Made by a program: the position numbers and the translations under genes
In this document: positions 24,301-31,691 of the stretch, in pieces
Position numbering within the stretch: position 1 is the first letter of the stretch
Layout: each line of letters opens with the position of its first letter
Source: Blastobasis lacticolella
Lineage: Eukaryota > Arthropoda > Insecta > Lepidoptera > Blastobasidae
Length of the DNA stretch: 64,000 nt
Assembly (NCBI GenBank): GCA_905147135.1
Contig: LR990059.1
Location: forward strand, 16,515,001-16,579,000
Direction of reading: 5' to 3'
The notes under the pieces: generated by a model
The model's input: only the letters and a program-made list of their open reading frames with translations
Told to the model about the DNA's origin: nothing
The model's database searches: none

Positions 24301-25942
24301 CGCGCTGCGGGCGCTGCAGCGCCGGCAGGACCCGCCGCCCGAGCTGGCCCACCACGTCCAGGTAGGGCCCCGGAGCCGTCCTCCCAGCCGCCGACGGAGC
24401 CCCGGCGGGCGAGGGCGGGCCCGCGTCGTCCGCGCCGCCGCCCGCCGCGCTGCGGGCGCTGCAGCGCCGGCAGGACCCGCCGCCCGAGCTGGCCCACCAC
24501 GTCCAGGTAGGGCCCCGGAGCCGTCCTCCCAGCCGCCGACGGAGCCCCGGCGGGCGAGGGCGGGCCCGCGTCGTCCGCGCCGCCGCCCGCCGCGCTGCGG
24601 GCGCTGCAGCGCCGGCAGGACCCGCCGCCCGAGCTGGCCCACCACGTCCAGGTAGGGCCCCGGAGCCGTCCTCCCAGCCGCCGACGGAGCCCCGGCGGGC
24701 GAGGGCGGGGCCGCGTCCAGGTATGGCCCCGTACTGGCTGGCTGTCTGTGTGACGATCGTCGTCGAGTGGAGGGACGCACGCGGACCATAAGCCTTTTTC
24801 TCGATCTTGGGAGGAGTTCAACAAACTCCTCTCCGGCGTGACCATCGTACAGGGCGGTGTCCTGCCTAACATTCAGACGGTCCTTCTCCTCAAAAAAAAA
24901 CCGAGAAGGCTTTAAACTGGTAACAGACGCTTTGATTTGGCTGGAGCCGACTAACCATTATCAGTTGCAGTCGATACTAATCTTTACAATATTCTTGCAA
25001 ACATCTATAAGCTATGTTGACTGTTTACCATCAAACAGGCCGTAAGCTTGTTTGCCATCTTATTGCTATAAAGGCCGAATAAATAAATAAATAAAAAATA
25101 TCTATCGTTCCCTCCGCAGGAAATCGAGTCCTGGGGCGTCCGTCGCGGCGGCGCGTGGGGCGGTGCTGAAGCAGCGCGCGCGCTGCTGGCCGCCGCCGCG
25201 CCGCTCGCGGCCTCCTCGCACGCGCCGCTAAGGCAGGCCGTGCTGGCATTGCTGACTAAGCTGCTGCCTGCTGTCGATGATACTACGCCCGGTGAGTAGG
25301 GGTGGAGTGTGATTGGTGGAAGTTTTTGGCAGTATAAAAATACAAAGTAACGGAAACTGGTGGGAAGTAGATTTGGAAGTCAAAATTTATGACATACAAG
25401 TCATCCACCTGATGGAAAACGTCAACTGTCACCAATAACGTCTATAATCATCTATTTATTTTGGTTCTCTAGAGAAGTTCTAGGAGAAGGCATAGCGGGG
25501 TATCACGTTCAAAGTACCAGTAAGGTTTCTATTGGGGAACAGTTGCTGTGGCAGTGGAGGGATATTTGTCAGTTTCCTGACAGAGCAACATATAGGTGAT
25601 TATAGGCTTTGTAGGTCACAGTCCAAACTGTTATAGGCAACAGTTACAGCTTACCATCGGGTGGGTTGTCTGTTCGGTTGTCACTGTGTAGAATAAAAAA
25701 ACTCATGACCACCCTACCCGTCTCCTACAGGTCTGCAAGCGCTCCTGGAATGCCTGGACTCGAGCCAGCCGGAGATCGCGCAAGCCGCCCTCGACAAGCT
25801 CCCGGAGATCATCGTGGGCATCCAGGAGCACGCGGCGAGGCTGCTCACCAGGGTCTTCGAGCTCGGAGTCACCTCCAGACACCCCGTGGACACCTGCCTC
25901 GCCAAGTGTGTGGCCACCTTGAACTTGCACAGGGGTTGCTAG
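6353..25942 (+). CDS. IntS1: Integrator complex subunit 1, C-terminal 14 exons (5' part outside the window)
   Basis: Exons: 6353-6531, 14077-14265, 15947-16106 (or to 16706), 17174-17307, 17785-17916, 18693-18814, 19989-20127, 20698-20895, 21542-21732, 22346-22537, 22937-23143, 23353-23491, 25120-25291, 25731-25942 (stop TAG). All have AG/GT borders and matching phases, giving about 787 residues. IntS1 is the large nuclear helical-repeat scaffold of Integrator, which processes snRNA 3' ends and terminates promoter-proximal transcription. Recognition rests on the C-terminal third of animal INTS1: LLLDWLAEL, the [19 protein letters not shown] segment, [10 protein letters not shown], and a last exon with [22 protein letters not shown]. 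The exons are very GC-rich while the introns are AT-rich and full of repeats. Exon 22937-23143 encodes a Gly run. A polyadenylation signal AATAAA lies near 26172. Confidence 0.9.
6809..6982 (+). repeat. Left inverted terminal repeat of the DIRS element
   Basis: From GATAAGATAATTCACAACG to TTACGTCATT it is the near-perfect reverse complement of 11611-11760. The outermost ~25 bases differ from the right end, as expected for DIRS outer ends. Confidence 0.88.
7240..7830 (+). repeat. Interspersed ~26-bp hairpin repeat array in the DIRS 5' region
   Basis: At least seven copies of a GGTTGGTCGTGAATCATCAC-like unit occur at about 7249, 7333, 7387, 7569, 7608, 7668, 7714 and 7757. Two alternating forms are seen: GTCGTGAA(C/T)CA(T/C)CACGA, which folds into a 6-bp stem, and GTCGAGAA(C/T)CAACACGA. 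Most are preceded by CCTGG and followed by GGTA or GGCAAT. Their role is unknown. Confidence 0.7.
9415..9600 (+). pseudogene. DIRS reverse transcriptase fragment
   Basis: The segment [18 protein letters not shown] followed by [19 protein letters not shown] is typical of DIRS-type reverse transcriptase. The catalytic box is LDD preceded by Tyr (YLDD). Only the palm core is left, fused upstream to unrelated Lys-rich sequence and ending in a stop soon after the NEAQ residues. Confidence 0.75.
10010..10285 (+). pseudogene. DIRS RNase H fragment
   Basis: [20 protein letters not shown] matches the RNase H segment that follows the reverse transcriptase in DIRS polyproteins, including the Asp-Asn-Thr-Thr core. 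It is preceded by a short Gly/Ser stretch and ends in a stop. Its order after the reverse transcriptase remnant supports the assignment. Confidence 0.65.
11235..11345 (+). pseudogene. C-terminal scrap of the DIRS tyrosine recombinase
   Basis: [17 protein letters not shown] resembles the conserved end of DIRS-type tyrosine recombinases, where the nucleophilic Tyr lies in an FxxxY context. It sits immediately before the internal complementary region, its normal place. The sequence just upstream (about 11080-11235) is GC-rich and does not read as recombinase, so most of the gene is lost or replaced. Confidence 0.5.
11440..11554. repeat. DIRS internal complementary region
   Basis: The first half (TACGTTGTGAATTATCTTAT ... 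GACGAAATATAAT) is complementary to the left outer end. The second half (ATATGATCAAACGAACTTCG ... TTCATTCGAAGATATA) is complementary to the right outer end. The circle joint lies near 11483-11488. It contains the palindrome ACTTCGCGAAGT. Confidence 0.85.
11611..11823 (-). repeat. Right inverted terminal repeat of the DIRS element
   Basis: Reverse complement of the left repeat from GAATGACGTAAAAATGGCGG onward, followed by the element-specific outer end containing AACTTCGCGAAGTT. Confidence 0.85.
12115..12867 (+). mobile_element. Non-autonomous Helitron (lepidopteran short type), copy 1
   Basis: It starts TCTACACTAATATTATAAAG and ends with the CG-rich hairpin motif CCCGTGCGAAGCCGGGACGG, both hallmarks of the short non-coding Helitrons common in Lepidoptera. 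The 3' CTAG is altered to CTAT. No protein is encoded. It lies head to tail with the next copy. Confidence 0.75.
12868..13500 (+). mobile_element. Non-autonomous Helitron, copy 2, 3'-truncated
   Basis: It begins TCTATACTAATATTATAAAG directly at the end of copy 1 and follows it closely (shared ATTACTTCA..TTCACGACTGCTT and CTCGGCTATCTAGGCAGCA segments). It breaks off at the GTCAATGTCAA point without its own 3' hairpin. Sequence from 13501 to about 13630 is unrelated. Confidence 0.7.
13640..13843 (+). mobile_element. Short non-autonomous Helitron-like 3' end, third copy
   Basis: It contains CTCAAGAACTACTGAACGGA and ends ACCCGTGCGAAGCCGGGGCG ... GCTAG followed by T, a good Helitron 3' terminus (hairpin then CTAG, insertion before T). 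It is of a different subfamily from the two copies before it. Confidence 0.7.
14266..14402 (+). repeat. Tandem duplication of an IntS1 exon end with its splice donor (104-bp period)
   Basis: The exon end GTGCAGCAG|GTAGGTGGTCA at 14257-14276 recurs as ATGCAACAG|GTAGGTGGTCA at 14361-14380, followed in both by a CTTGACAG stretch. The second copy has a plausible acceptor (TCTCAG near 14335), but a 53-nt exon would shift the frame. It is probably intronic debris from a local duplication. Confidence 0.65.
14430..15945. other. IntS1 intron with minor repeats only
   Basis: AT-rich, with no gene seen. A simple TTTA run lies at about 14539-14562. A patch at about 15155-15225 is built from GGATATCCGG-like palindromes. 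About 15571-15775 is an imperfect direct duplication of roughly 105 bp sharing AATATGCGTCCAATCTCGTT. A small inverted-repeat element lies just before the next exon and is listed separately. Confidence 0.6.
15811..15904. mobile_element. Miniature inverted-repeat element (~94 bp) next to an IntS1 splice acceptor
   Basis: A perfect 13-bp terminal inverted repeat, AAGAAGAGACTTG ... CAAGTCTCTTCTT, bounds 94 bp with no coding content. TCATG occurs within one base of both ends (15806-15810 region and 15906-15910), a possible target duplication. It ends about 40 bp upstream of the exon beginning at 15947. Confidence 0.55.
15977..16706 (+). repeat. 150-bp tandem array made from an IntS1 exon (about five copies, open in frame)
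   Basis: Units start GTGGTCCCGGGCGGAGTGTC at 15977, 16127, 16277, 16427 and 16577. Each holds 130 nt of exon plus GTGAGCATTGGTCCCTGACA. The copies are virtually identical; the last has one CCG to CCA change and a GTTAGT donor. Since 150 is a multiple of three, the whole stretch stays open. Ending at 16106 or at 16706 gives the same phase, so a protein with either one or five copies of the 50-residue block is possible. Homology to other animals needs only one copy. Confidence 0.9.
16707..17173. other. IntS1 intron, nothing recognised
   Basis: Low-complexity AT-rich sequence without repeats or open frames of interest. The acceptor TTCCCAG at 17167-17173 is ordinary. Confidence 0.6.
18815..19988. 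other. IntS1 intron with retroelement scraps
   Basis: No gene is seen. Around 19670-19800 a TTTATTTCAGGCAACTGAGG followed by AT-rich sequence resembles the 3' end of a common lepidopteran LINE. A short GC-rich patch at about 18955-19030 could be another fragment. Confidence 0.45.
20896..21541. other. IntS1 intron, no gene
   Basis: It contains CTGCCGATTGGACTGCCGAA and, in opposite orientation, CCAATCGGCAG about 90 bp further on, suggesting a small hairpin-forming element near 21080-21210. Otherwise unremarkable. Confidence 0.4.
21762..21815 (+). repeat. Partial copy of the preceding IntS1 exon inside its downstream intron
   Basis: GTGCCCAAGGTCTCACGGAG followed by AGCTGTCCGCGGCCGCCGGT repeats the start of the exon at 21542 with a small deletion and substitutions. 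An AG precedes it (CCCACTAG|GTGCCC), so the acceptor was copied too. It has no usable donor and is presumably not spliced in. Confidence 0.7.
21816..22345. other. IntS1 intron, AT-rich, nothing recognised
   Basis: AT-rich sequence without coding features. A fragment at 22120-22200 (TTTCATTGTAATCGGATTAT) resembles host transposon sequence but is too short to place. Confidence 0.45.
23383..24720 (+). repeat. 145-bp tandem array of an IntS1 exon with its splice sites (nine donor copies)
   Basis: The donor GTAGGGCCCCGG occurs at 23492, 23637, 23782, 23927, 24072, 24217, 24362, 24507 and 24652, an exact 145-bp period, with essentially identical units. Each unit carries about 31 nt of intron start, including an acceptor-like CCTCCCAG, and 114 nt of exon. 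Because 145 is not a multiple of three, read-through would shift frame. The long open frames on the minus strand are by-products of the GC-rich repeat and are not genes. The last unit is cut after GGCGAGGGCGG. Confidence 0.92.
24802..24915 (+). pseudogene. Histone H2A C-terminal pseudogene fragment in an IntS1 intron
   Basis: The plus-strand reading [20 protein letters not shown] matches the invariant C-terminal docking region of histone H2A. It is preceded by WEEFNK where H2A has DEELNK. A length change in the A-run after this segment puts the expected KKTEKA ending out of frame, and nothing upstream encodes the histone fold. A truncated gene copy is the simplest reading. It begins shortly after the 145-bp array ends. 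Confidence 0.85.
25015..25080 (-). repeat. Fragment of a dispersed lepidopteran repeat
   Basis: ACCATCAAACAGGCCGTAAG followed by CTTGTTTGCC is the reverse complement of the ggcaaacaagcttatggcc..gcctgatggt motif found again at about 27036-27075 in the other orientation. Followed by TAAATAAATAAATAAA. Confidence 0.55.
25292..25730. other. IntS1 last intron, nothing recognised
   Basis: No gene or repeat is evident. It ends in a good acceptor, CTCCTACAG. Confidence 0.6.
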
Positions 25943-26641
25943 TGGAGCGATGGATGGGATGTGTGGTTTTCACATTATACAGTTGATTGAACTTAACCTC
26001 TGTATCGTAGAGATGCTAGGGTGCAAGCGATCTAACTTTAGACATTCAATTTCAATGTCTCTTGATATCCTGACGAACTATAAGCATGTGTCATTGATTG
26101 GCTGATGATATCTCGAAAAGCTTGTTTTGTAAATATAGAATAGAATAGTGTCACTATAAGTTTTATTGTGAAAATAAACTAAATATTAATAAGATGACAG
26201 TGTTTTCATTTGGTCCCTTAGTTCTGTTTGAAACCTTTCTTATGGTATCATTTCGGAAGAGAGAGATAGATTTGGGGTAGTGCAAGACAATATCAAAGGA
26301 GTAAAGAAAAAAATATTTGTCAATAAATAACAATTTATTATATGTATTACAAAATATTATGATTTTTGGTAAATACAATACTAACTCTAGCATTAAATGT
26401 TACATATAAATGCAACAATTCAATAAATATAATACTCTGTAGAAGTGTAGAGGCTTGTGTAAAATAAAATATTTTGTGTGTCAAGCATAGAGCAGATCCG
26501 CAATCCTGAAGCAAGTAGTTAAGTTCTTAAGATTAATCACTTTACACTTAAAAACACTTCATCTTAACTTCTTAAGTTATTTGTGTCCAATCCAATTATT
26601 CGTAAATACTCCACTGCAATCAAACTGGTTTCTATTAGCTA

Positions 26642-28354
26642 TCACCAATCGTTACTGCCAAGGTCTGTGAACATTTTGTCCTTTATCTTTGGTCTTGGGT
26701 CTTCTGTTATTTTGCTGTCCACCGCACCAACTTGCCCCAGAATGTATTCCAATTCTGTGGAAGATATAGATTAGCGATTAGGAACAAAGAAAAAATTCAA
26801 ATAACGAGTTTGACAACTTCAATATATACAATGTTATGATGTCTTTCTAGGTATTTTTGTGCATACATCCCCGCATATTATGGTGGTAGGCGGAAACTTT
26901 TGAGGCCACAAACTATGATCCTGACACATATTTTTTGCTTCCCCCACATTCATATATCTTTTATACATTTCTGCTGGTTGACATTGCCATTGCTTGTATA
27001 CTCTACAACAGTATTCTAGATTTTTTATACCCCTAAGGTGGCAAACAAGCTTATGGCCTGCCTGATGGTAAGCAGTCACTGCAGCCTATGGACCCAGACA
27101 TTTCATTCATTATATTATTCAACGGATATTTCTTCCATCTGTGGTTATTATGTATGAGTGAGCTTGTAATTCTGTTGCTTTGTTTCTTGAGCATGTGTTG
27201 TGCTATTTTTATACTATCTTCTAACTTAAGAGATTTGAGATATGCTGCACTTACCATCATATGTAAGAGAAGTCCCTCTCAGCTCATTTGGACCAACAAG
27301 TTGTTTCTTCATCTCCCCCTCAAAGTAGACAAAGAGGCTGGGTAGATTCCGCTCCGGATAATTAGGGATGCAAGTCTGAGCGATAGCCTTCAGGAATTTA
27401 GTGTACGGGTACTTTGCCGCTAGCTGTTTCATGTGCTGGTTCACTAGAGCGCACTGCTGGATGCTGCAATTAGAATAAATATCTATAAATATAGTGCCTC
27501 CAGTAGGAACAGGAAGATTTGCAAACTATGGAGCTCTACTTTGCTTTGAAACAACTTTGAAATCACTCTCTTTCAATTCGACTTTATTTATTTATATCAT
27601 CAAGAAATCACAGTTTCCAAGTATATTTAAGTAAGTATATGATTACTAGTCTTTACAAATGTTATTTTATGAAAATTTTAGTAACTATATTAAATTCTTG
27701 TATCACTTAACTTACCCTGTTCTATATAAATGTATAACCACCCAGATGCCTTCACCAGCCTTGTTGACTTCCTGCACATAGTCTTGGCCAGAGACTTCTC
27801 TCACTTCGCCAAACTTAGGCTTCTCTGAAAGCTTTTTCAACTCAGCAATGCGCTTCCTCCTGTACTCTTCGATGACTGCCTCATCTTCAGAATCTTCCAG
27901 CTCGTCAAGGCCATCTAAATCTAGTTCAGATAGCTGTTTATCTTCTGAAATATGGATAAGCAAATGATATATTGCTTTTATTATATAAATATTTCTTTAA
28001 TGCCATTCTACACTACCGGAGATCACAAAATAGTTCCAGAGACATATATAGGTCAACTTGAACATAGTAGAACTCGCAGGTGTACAACCTGTTTGTAGGT
28101 TATAAAGGTGCACTCACTCTCAGCTTGTTTGTTCTGTATGGTCTGTTCAATCATGTTGACAATTTCGTCCTCGGAAATCTCCTTCTCCTTCTGGGGAATA
28201 ATTCCCTTGGCACGGAGGACATCGTTCCATTCTGTATCCTCGTTAGGGTTCTAAAAATATACACCAGTATTATCAACACTGAAATTATGCTTCAAAAGTT
28301 ATTAAAATAAAAATTGCACGTAAGCAAGTAATTATTCGTTTTTATTACCTGCAT
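26642..28354 (-). CDS. PDCL3: Phosducin-like protein 3 (viral IAP-associated factor), complete, five exons
   Basis: Exons on the minus strand: 28354-28349 (ATGCAG only), 28250-28118, 27944-27716, 27463-27255, 26754-26642. All junctions are GT/AG with consistent phases, giving 229 residues, close to the roughly 240 of vertebrate PDCL3. The thioredoxin-like core is clear: [38 protein letters not shown] and [15 protein letters not shown]. The N terminus begins MQ then [12 protein letters not shown], as in the family. PDCL3 is a cytosolic co-chaperone of the CCT/TRiC chaperonin, helping actin and tubulin folding. It is tail to tail with IntS1, about 700 bp apart. The first coding exon of only two codons is an oddity shared with family members. 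Confidence 0.95.
26755..27254. repeat. PDCL3 intron carrying a dispersed lepidopteran repeat
   Basis: At 27036-27090 the sequence GGTGGCAAACAAGCTTATGG ... GCCTGATGGTAAGCAGTCAC is a motif frequent in lepidopteran retroelement ends, and a shorter copy sits at 25015 in the other orientation. The rest of the intron has no gene. Confidence 0.55.
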
Positions 28355-29524
28355 TTTAGGATATGAAAATAATTTGTTCTAAATTATTTCTGATTTGTTT
28401 TGGAAATCTGAGACCCCTTCATCAATCGAGGAAGGAAATGATGAAACGACGTGACATCACAGACCACATATCACAAACGTCAAAAATCACTAGGACCATG
28501 AACTAATAAACAGCTCACAACAGACCAACAAGTCTGTTTACTATAAACTATGAAGAGTGATATGAAATAAGGCTGGCACGGCACCGCACGAATTACGACA
28601 TGTGACACGCAACGGACACCTTTGTCAAAAATTAAATGTATGGTAGGGGTACCGTTCACGCTGCAGCTGACTTCTAATTTCGACAAACAAACGCTCACTG
28701 AACTTAATTTTTTTTAATAAAGGTATTTCAGTAGTAAGTAAACTAACAACTCAATGAGTAGTTTTCCAATAGGTATTTAAAGCATTTCTTATCATTCGCT
28801 AGATGGCGCCCCAACAATTTTGGTAATTGAAGATCGCTTGAAATAGGTACTTATCAAAGAGGATATAAACACTAGGTATGTTGTAGAGGTGGGTCATTGA
28901 CGGCTTTGGCGTTAACGAAGTTTAACCAATTATTATTAATGATCAACTAGTTGAAAAAGCAGTTAACGTTATTAACTGGTTGGTCCAACTGAATACATAC
29001 ATTGCAGTTAATAGAAATGTACCATTCTAAAACGGTACGCCAACCCGCTAAACAATTGTAATGTAGTCATTAATTCGTTTCAAAAATTGATTTTGTTTGT
29101 TTGAGTAAATAATCTTTGCTGATAATTTAAGCAAAATTAAATTTGACTGTCATCGTTTCTGTACCTGTGAACCAGTGCTTATTAATTTTAATAATTATTA
29201 AGATATTGTCTATTTATTTTAATTTATAAGAATACTAGCTGACCCGGCGAACTTCGTACCGCCTAACAGTCAATGAATGTCGTGTTACTTTTTAGCTGAA
29301 CTAATTTAGGCTTTGATGAACGTAAAACAATGATACAAAATAATATATTTATATAGATAGAAACAAAAAAGTATTTTATTATGATGAATGATGATGAAAA
29401 CATACATACAGAATGAGAATAAAAATAAAAAAAAATAAAAAATAATAATTAAGTACTTCAAACTCATGTCAGAAAAAAATGATTGAAAACTATGTTGTGC
29501 AGATTGGAAAAAAAAAAAAACCCC

Positions 29525-31688
29525 GGATTAATTCATTAACACTTTGTGGTAAACGACATTCTTTGTTTTTTGGTCAGGCGCAAGAACAAATAAAGCGGAT
29601 GGTTTGCCGACACGTGAGCATGCCACGTACAATTGACCATGAGAAAAACATGCATTTTCTAGATTGAGGCCACAAATAGTCAAGGATTGGCCCTGTGATT
29701 TGTTGATCGTCATGGCGAAGGCAAGACGAATCGGGAATTGAATTCGTTTAAACTCAAAGGGCATATCCGATGGGATCATCGGAATCCTTGGAATAAGAAC
29801 TTCCTCACATTTAAATTTTCCTTTAAGTATCGACGCGTGAATCACATTGCTCATCAGTTTTCTTATCACCAAACGCGTTCCATTACACAGTTTTGGTTGG
29901 TTTAAATTTCTAAGCATGATGACTACCGAGCCAACTTTAAGTTTTAAATTGTGCGGTGGTAAACCAGGCACATCCAAGGAGTTTAAAAATTCAATTGGAT
30001 AATTAGTGGCTTCTTCTTCGTTTGTTACACAGTCGATAGATTTGAATGAATACAGAGTACCTACGATTTGATTTTGAATTATAAAATTGAGGTCATCTAC
30101 ATCTTTATTTTTAGCGGCCAAAATTGCTCGCTCACTTAACCATTTAGTATTTTTGTGGTTAGCAATGATATCCGGGAATACTTTGTTGATAAGCTCGTCT
30201 TTTGATGATACGAAATTGCAAAAATTTGGAGGAAATGAAATCAAACCGCTCGATTTGTCAACAGGAACACGGCCATTACCGATAGTCAGCAATTGCTTCG
30301 AGAAATCATCAGCAGATAGATCGTTCAACAATGCAACTCTCATATTTACAGACAGTTGAAGTTTCTTTACATATCGCCACAGATTTGATGCTTTGAGGCA
30401 AGCGTTTATTTCGTCGGCAGCAGTAGATCTTGGAATGACTGGTAGTGTTTGCCGGAAATCGCCAGATAATAAAATCATTGCACCACCAAAACATCTCGAG
30501 TCATTGCGCAGATCTTTTAATGTTCGGTCTAGTGCTTCCAATGCGCGTTTGTGCGCCATTGTGCATTCGTCCCATATGATGATTTTTGATGCTACTAAAA
30601 CTTTGGCCATTGCGGAGTGTTTCGAAATGTTACATGTCGGTTGTTCAGTAGTTTGAAGGTTTAATGGCAATTTTAACGCTGAGTGAGCCGTACGGCATCC
30701 GTCTAACAATGTGGCCGCTATTCCAGAAGAAGCAATTGCTACCGCAATTTCGGATCTCGCACGTACAGTGGCCAAAATCAATGACATGAGGAATGTCTTC
30801 CCAGTTCCACCGGGGGCATCCAAAAAAAATAAGCCGCCATTTCCATCATCAATTGCATTAATCAGTGTATCATAGACTTCCCTCTGCTTAGGATTCAACA
30901 GAGGTACATTCGTTTGAACTGATTGGATTAGTTCATGTGGATCATATTCACGTTCACGTTCCAATTCTCTATTAAATGCGTCATTCATTCCGCGATCTGG
31001 CGCTGGCATTCCTAACCTAACTAACAAACTGCCGCACATGAGGTAACACATATCTTCGATCAAGAGCAAAGTCTGGTTATGGATCTCCTCATTCACCTCA
31101 AGATCGGAATTTCTTGAGCTGACGCGAATTCGATGTAAAATATCTTCTGACATGTTATCTTTGTATTTGTTCCACAGGTCACGTGGGTTCGATGGGAAGC
31201 ATGTTGAAATGATGATAGCAAATAATGTGCGTATCTGACTTGGAGATGCAGAAATAATTGCTTCAGCGATTGTCGTGTCCCAATGAGTATCGTTTTCAAG
31301 CAAATTTAGCTCTTGACATGCTGCACGAAATGTGGGGCACACGATACCATTAACAGTTCGTAGTGATTCAAATGATGTTGGCCCTCGAACATGTACCAGC
31401 AACAACCGCAAATAGAAACATTCATCATTCTTCGGATGAACTGTGTAAATACGACCAAGAGCATCAGTAGAACGCATATCTGGATGACCAGGAACTGCAT
31501 CGCCTTGCTTCCGACGTTGAAATTTCTTCGATGTAGCGTTCCAAGTGTAATAACGTGGCATTTCTGAGTAAAGCAAAGTTCGTGCGAACGGATCGCTTTG
31601 ACAAATCGCAAAGAAACTGGTCAGTGTTGTCGCTGGAGGTGTTTCGGCACGTTGAGCAGCATTCGACGCTGTGAATTAATTCGACGCT
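29525..31688 (-). repeat. 2.15-kb tandem duplication within the Helitron (copy 1 with filler)
   Basis: 29525-31676 repeats 31689-33840. In 2152 bp I noticed only a handful of differences (for example GATGGG/GTTGGG near 29768/31932, CACATTTA/CACCTTTA, CAGTTGAAG/CAGGTGAAG). The copies are joined by a 12-base filler, TTAATTCGACGC, made of pieces found at the two ends, as in end-joining repair with templated insertion. Confidence 0.88.
29528..31576 (-). pseudogene. Helitron helicase, duplicated C-terminal part (no Rep domain)
   Basis: 682 residues from an internal Met codon; in frame it extends to about 31674, where the duplication joint introduces a stop. It carries the whole PIF1-like helicase: Walker A DAPGGTGKTF, Walker B IIWDECTMAH, LSGDFRQTLP, and the C-terminal INKSQGQSL and SRVGKPSALF. 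It lies downstream of the same region in the next copy and cannot be made from the Helitron promoter without read-through. Differences from its twin include Gln/His before LSVNMR and Cys/Gly in GKFK(C/G)EEV. Confidence 0.85.
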
Positions 31689-31691
31689 GGA

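Noticed and set aside
23273..24872. Very long minus-strand open frames of 360-514 codons over the GC-rich array
   Set aside because: They are frames opened by a stop-poor 145-bp repeat (all three frames are open in turn) and are antisense to IntS1 exons.
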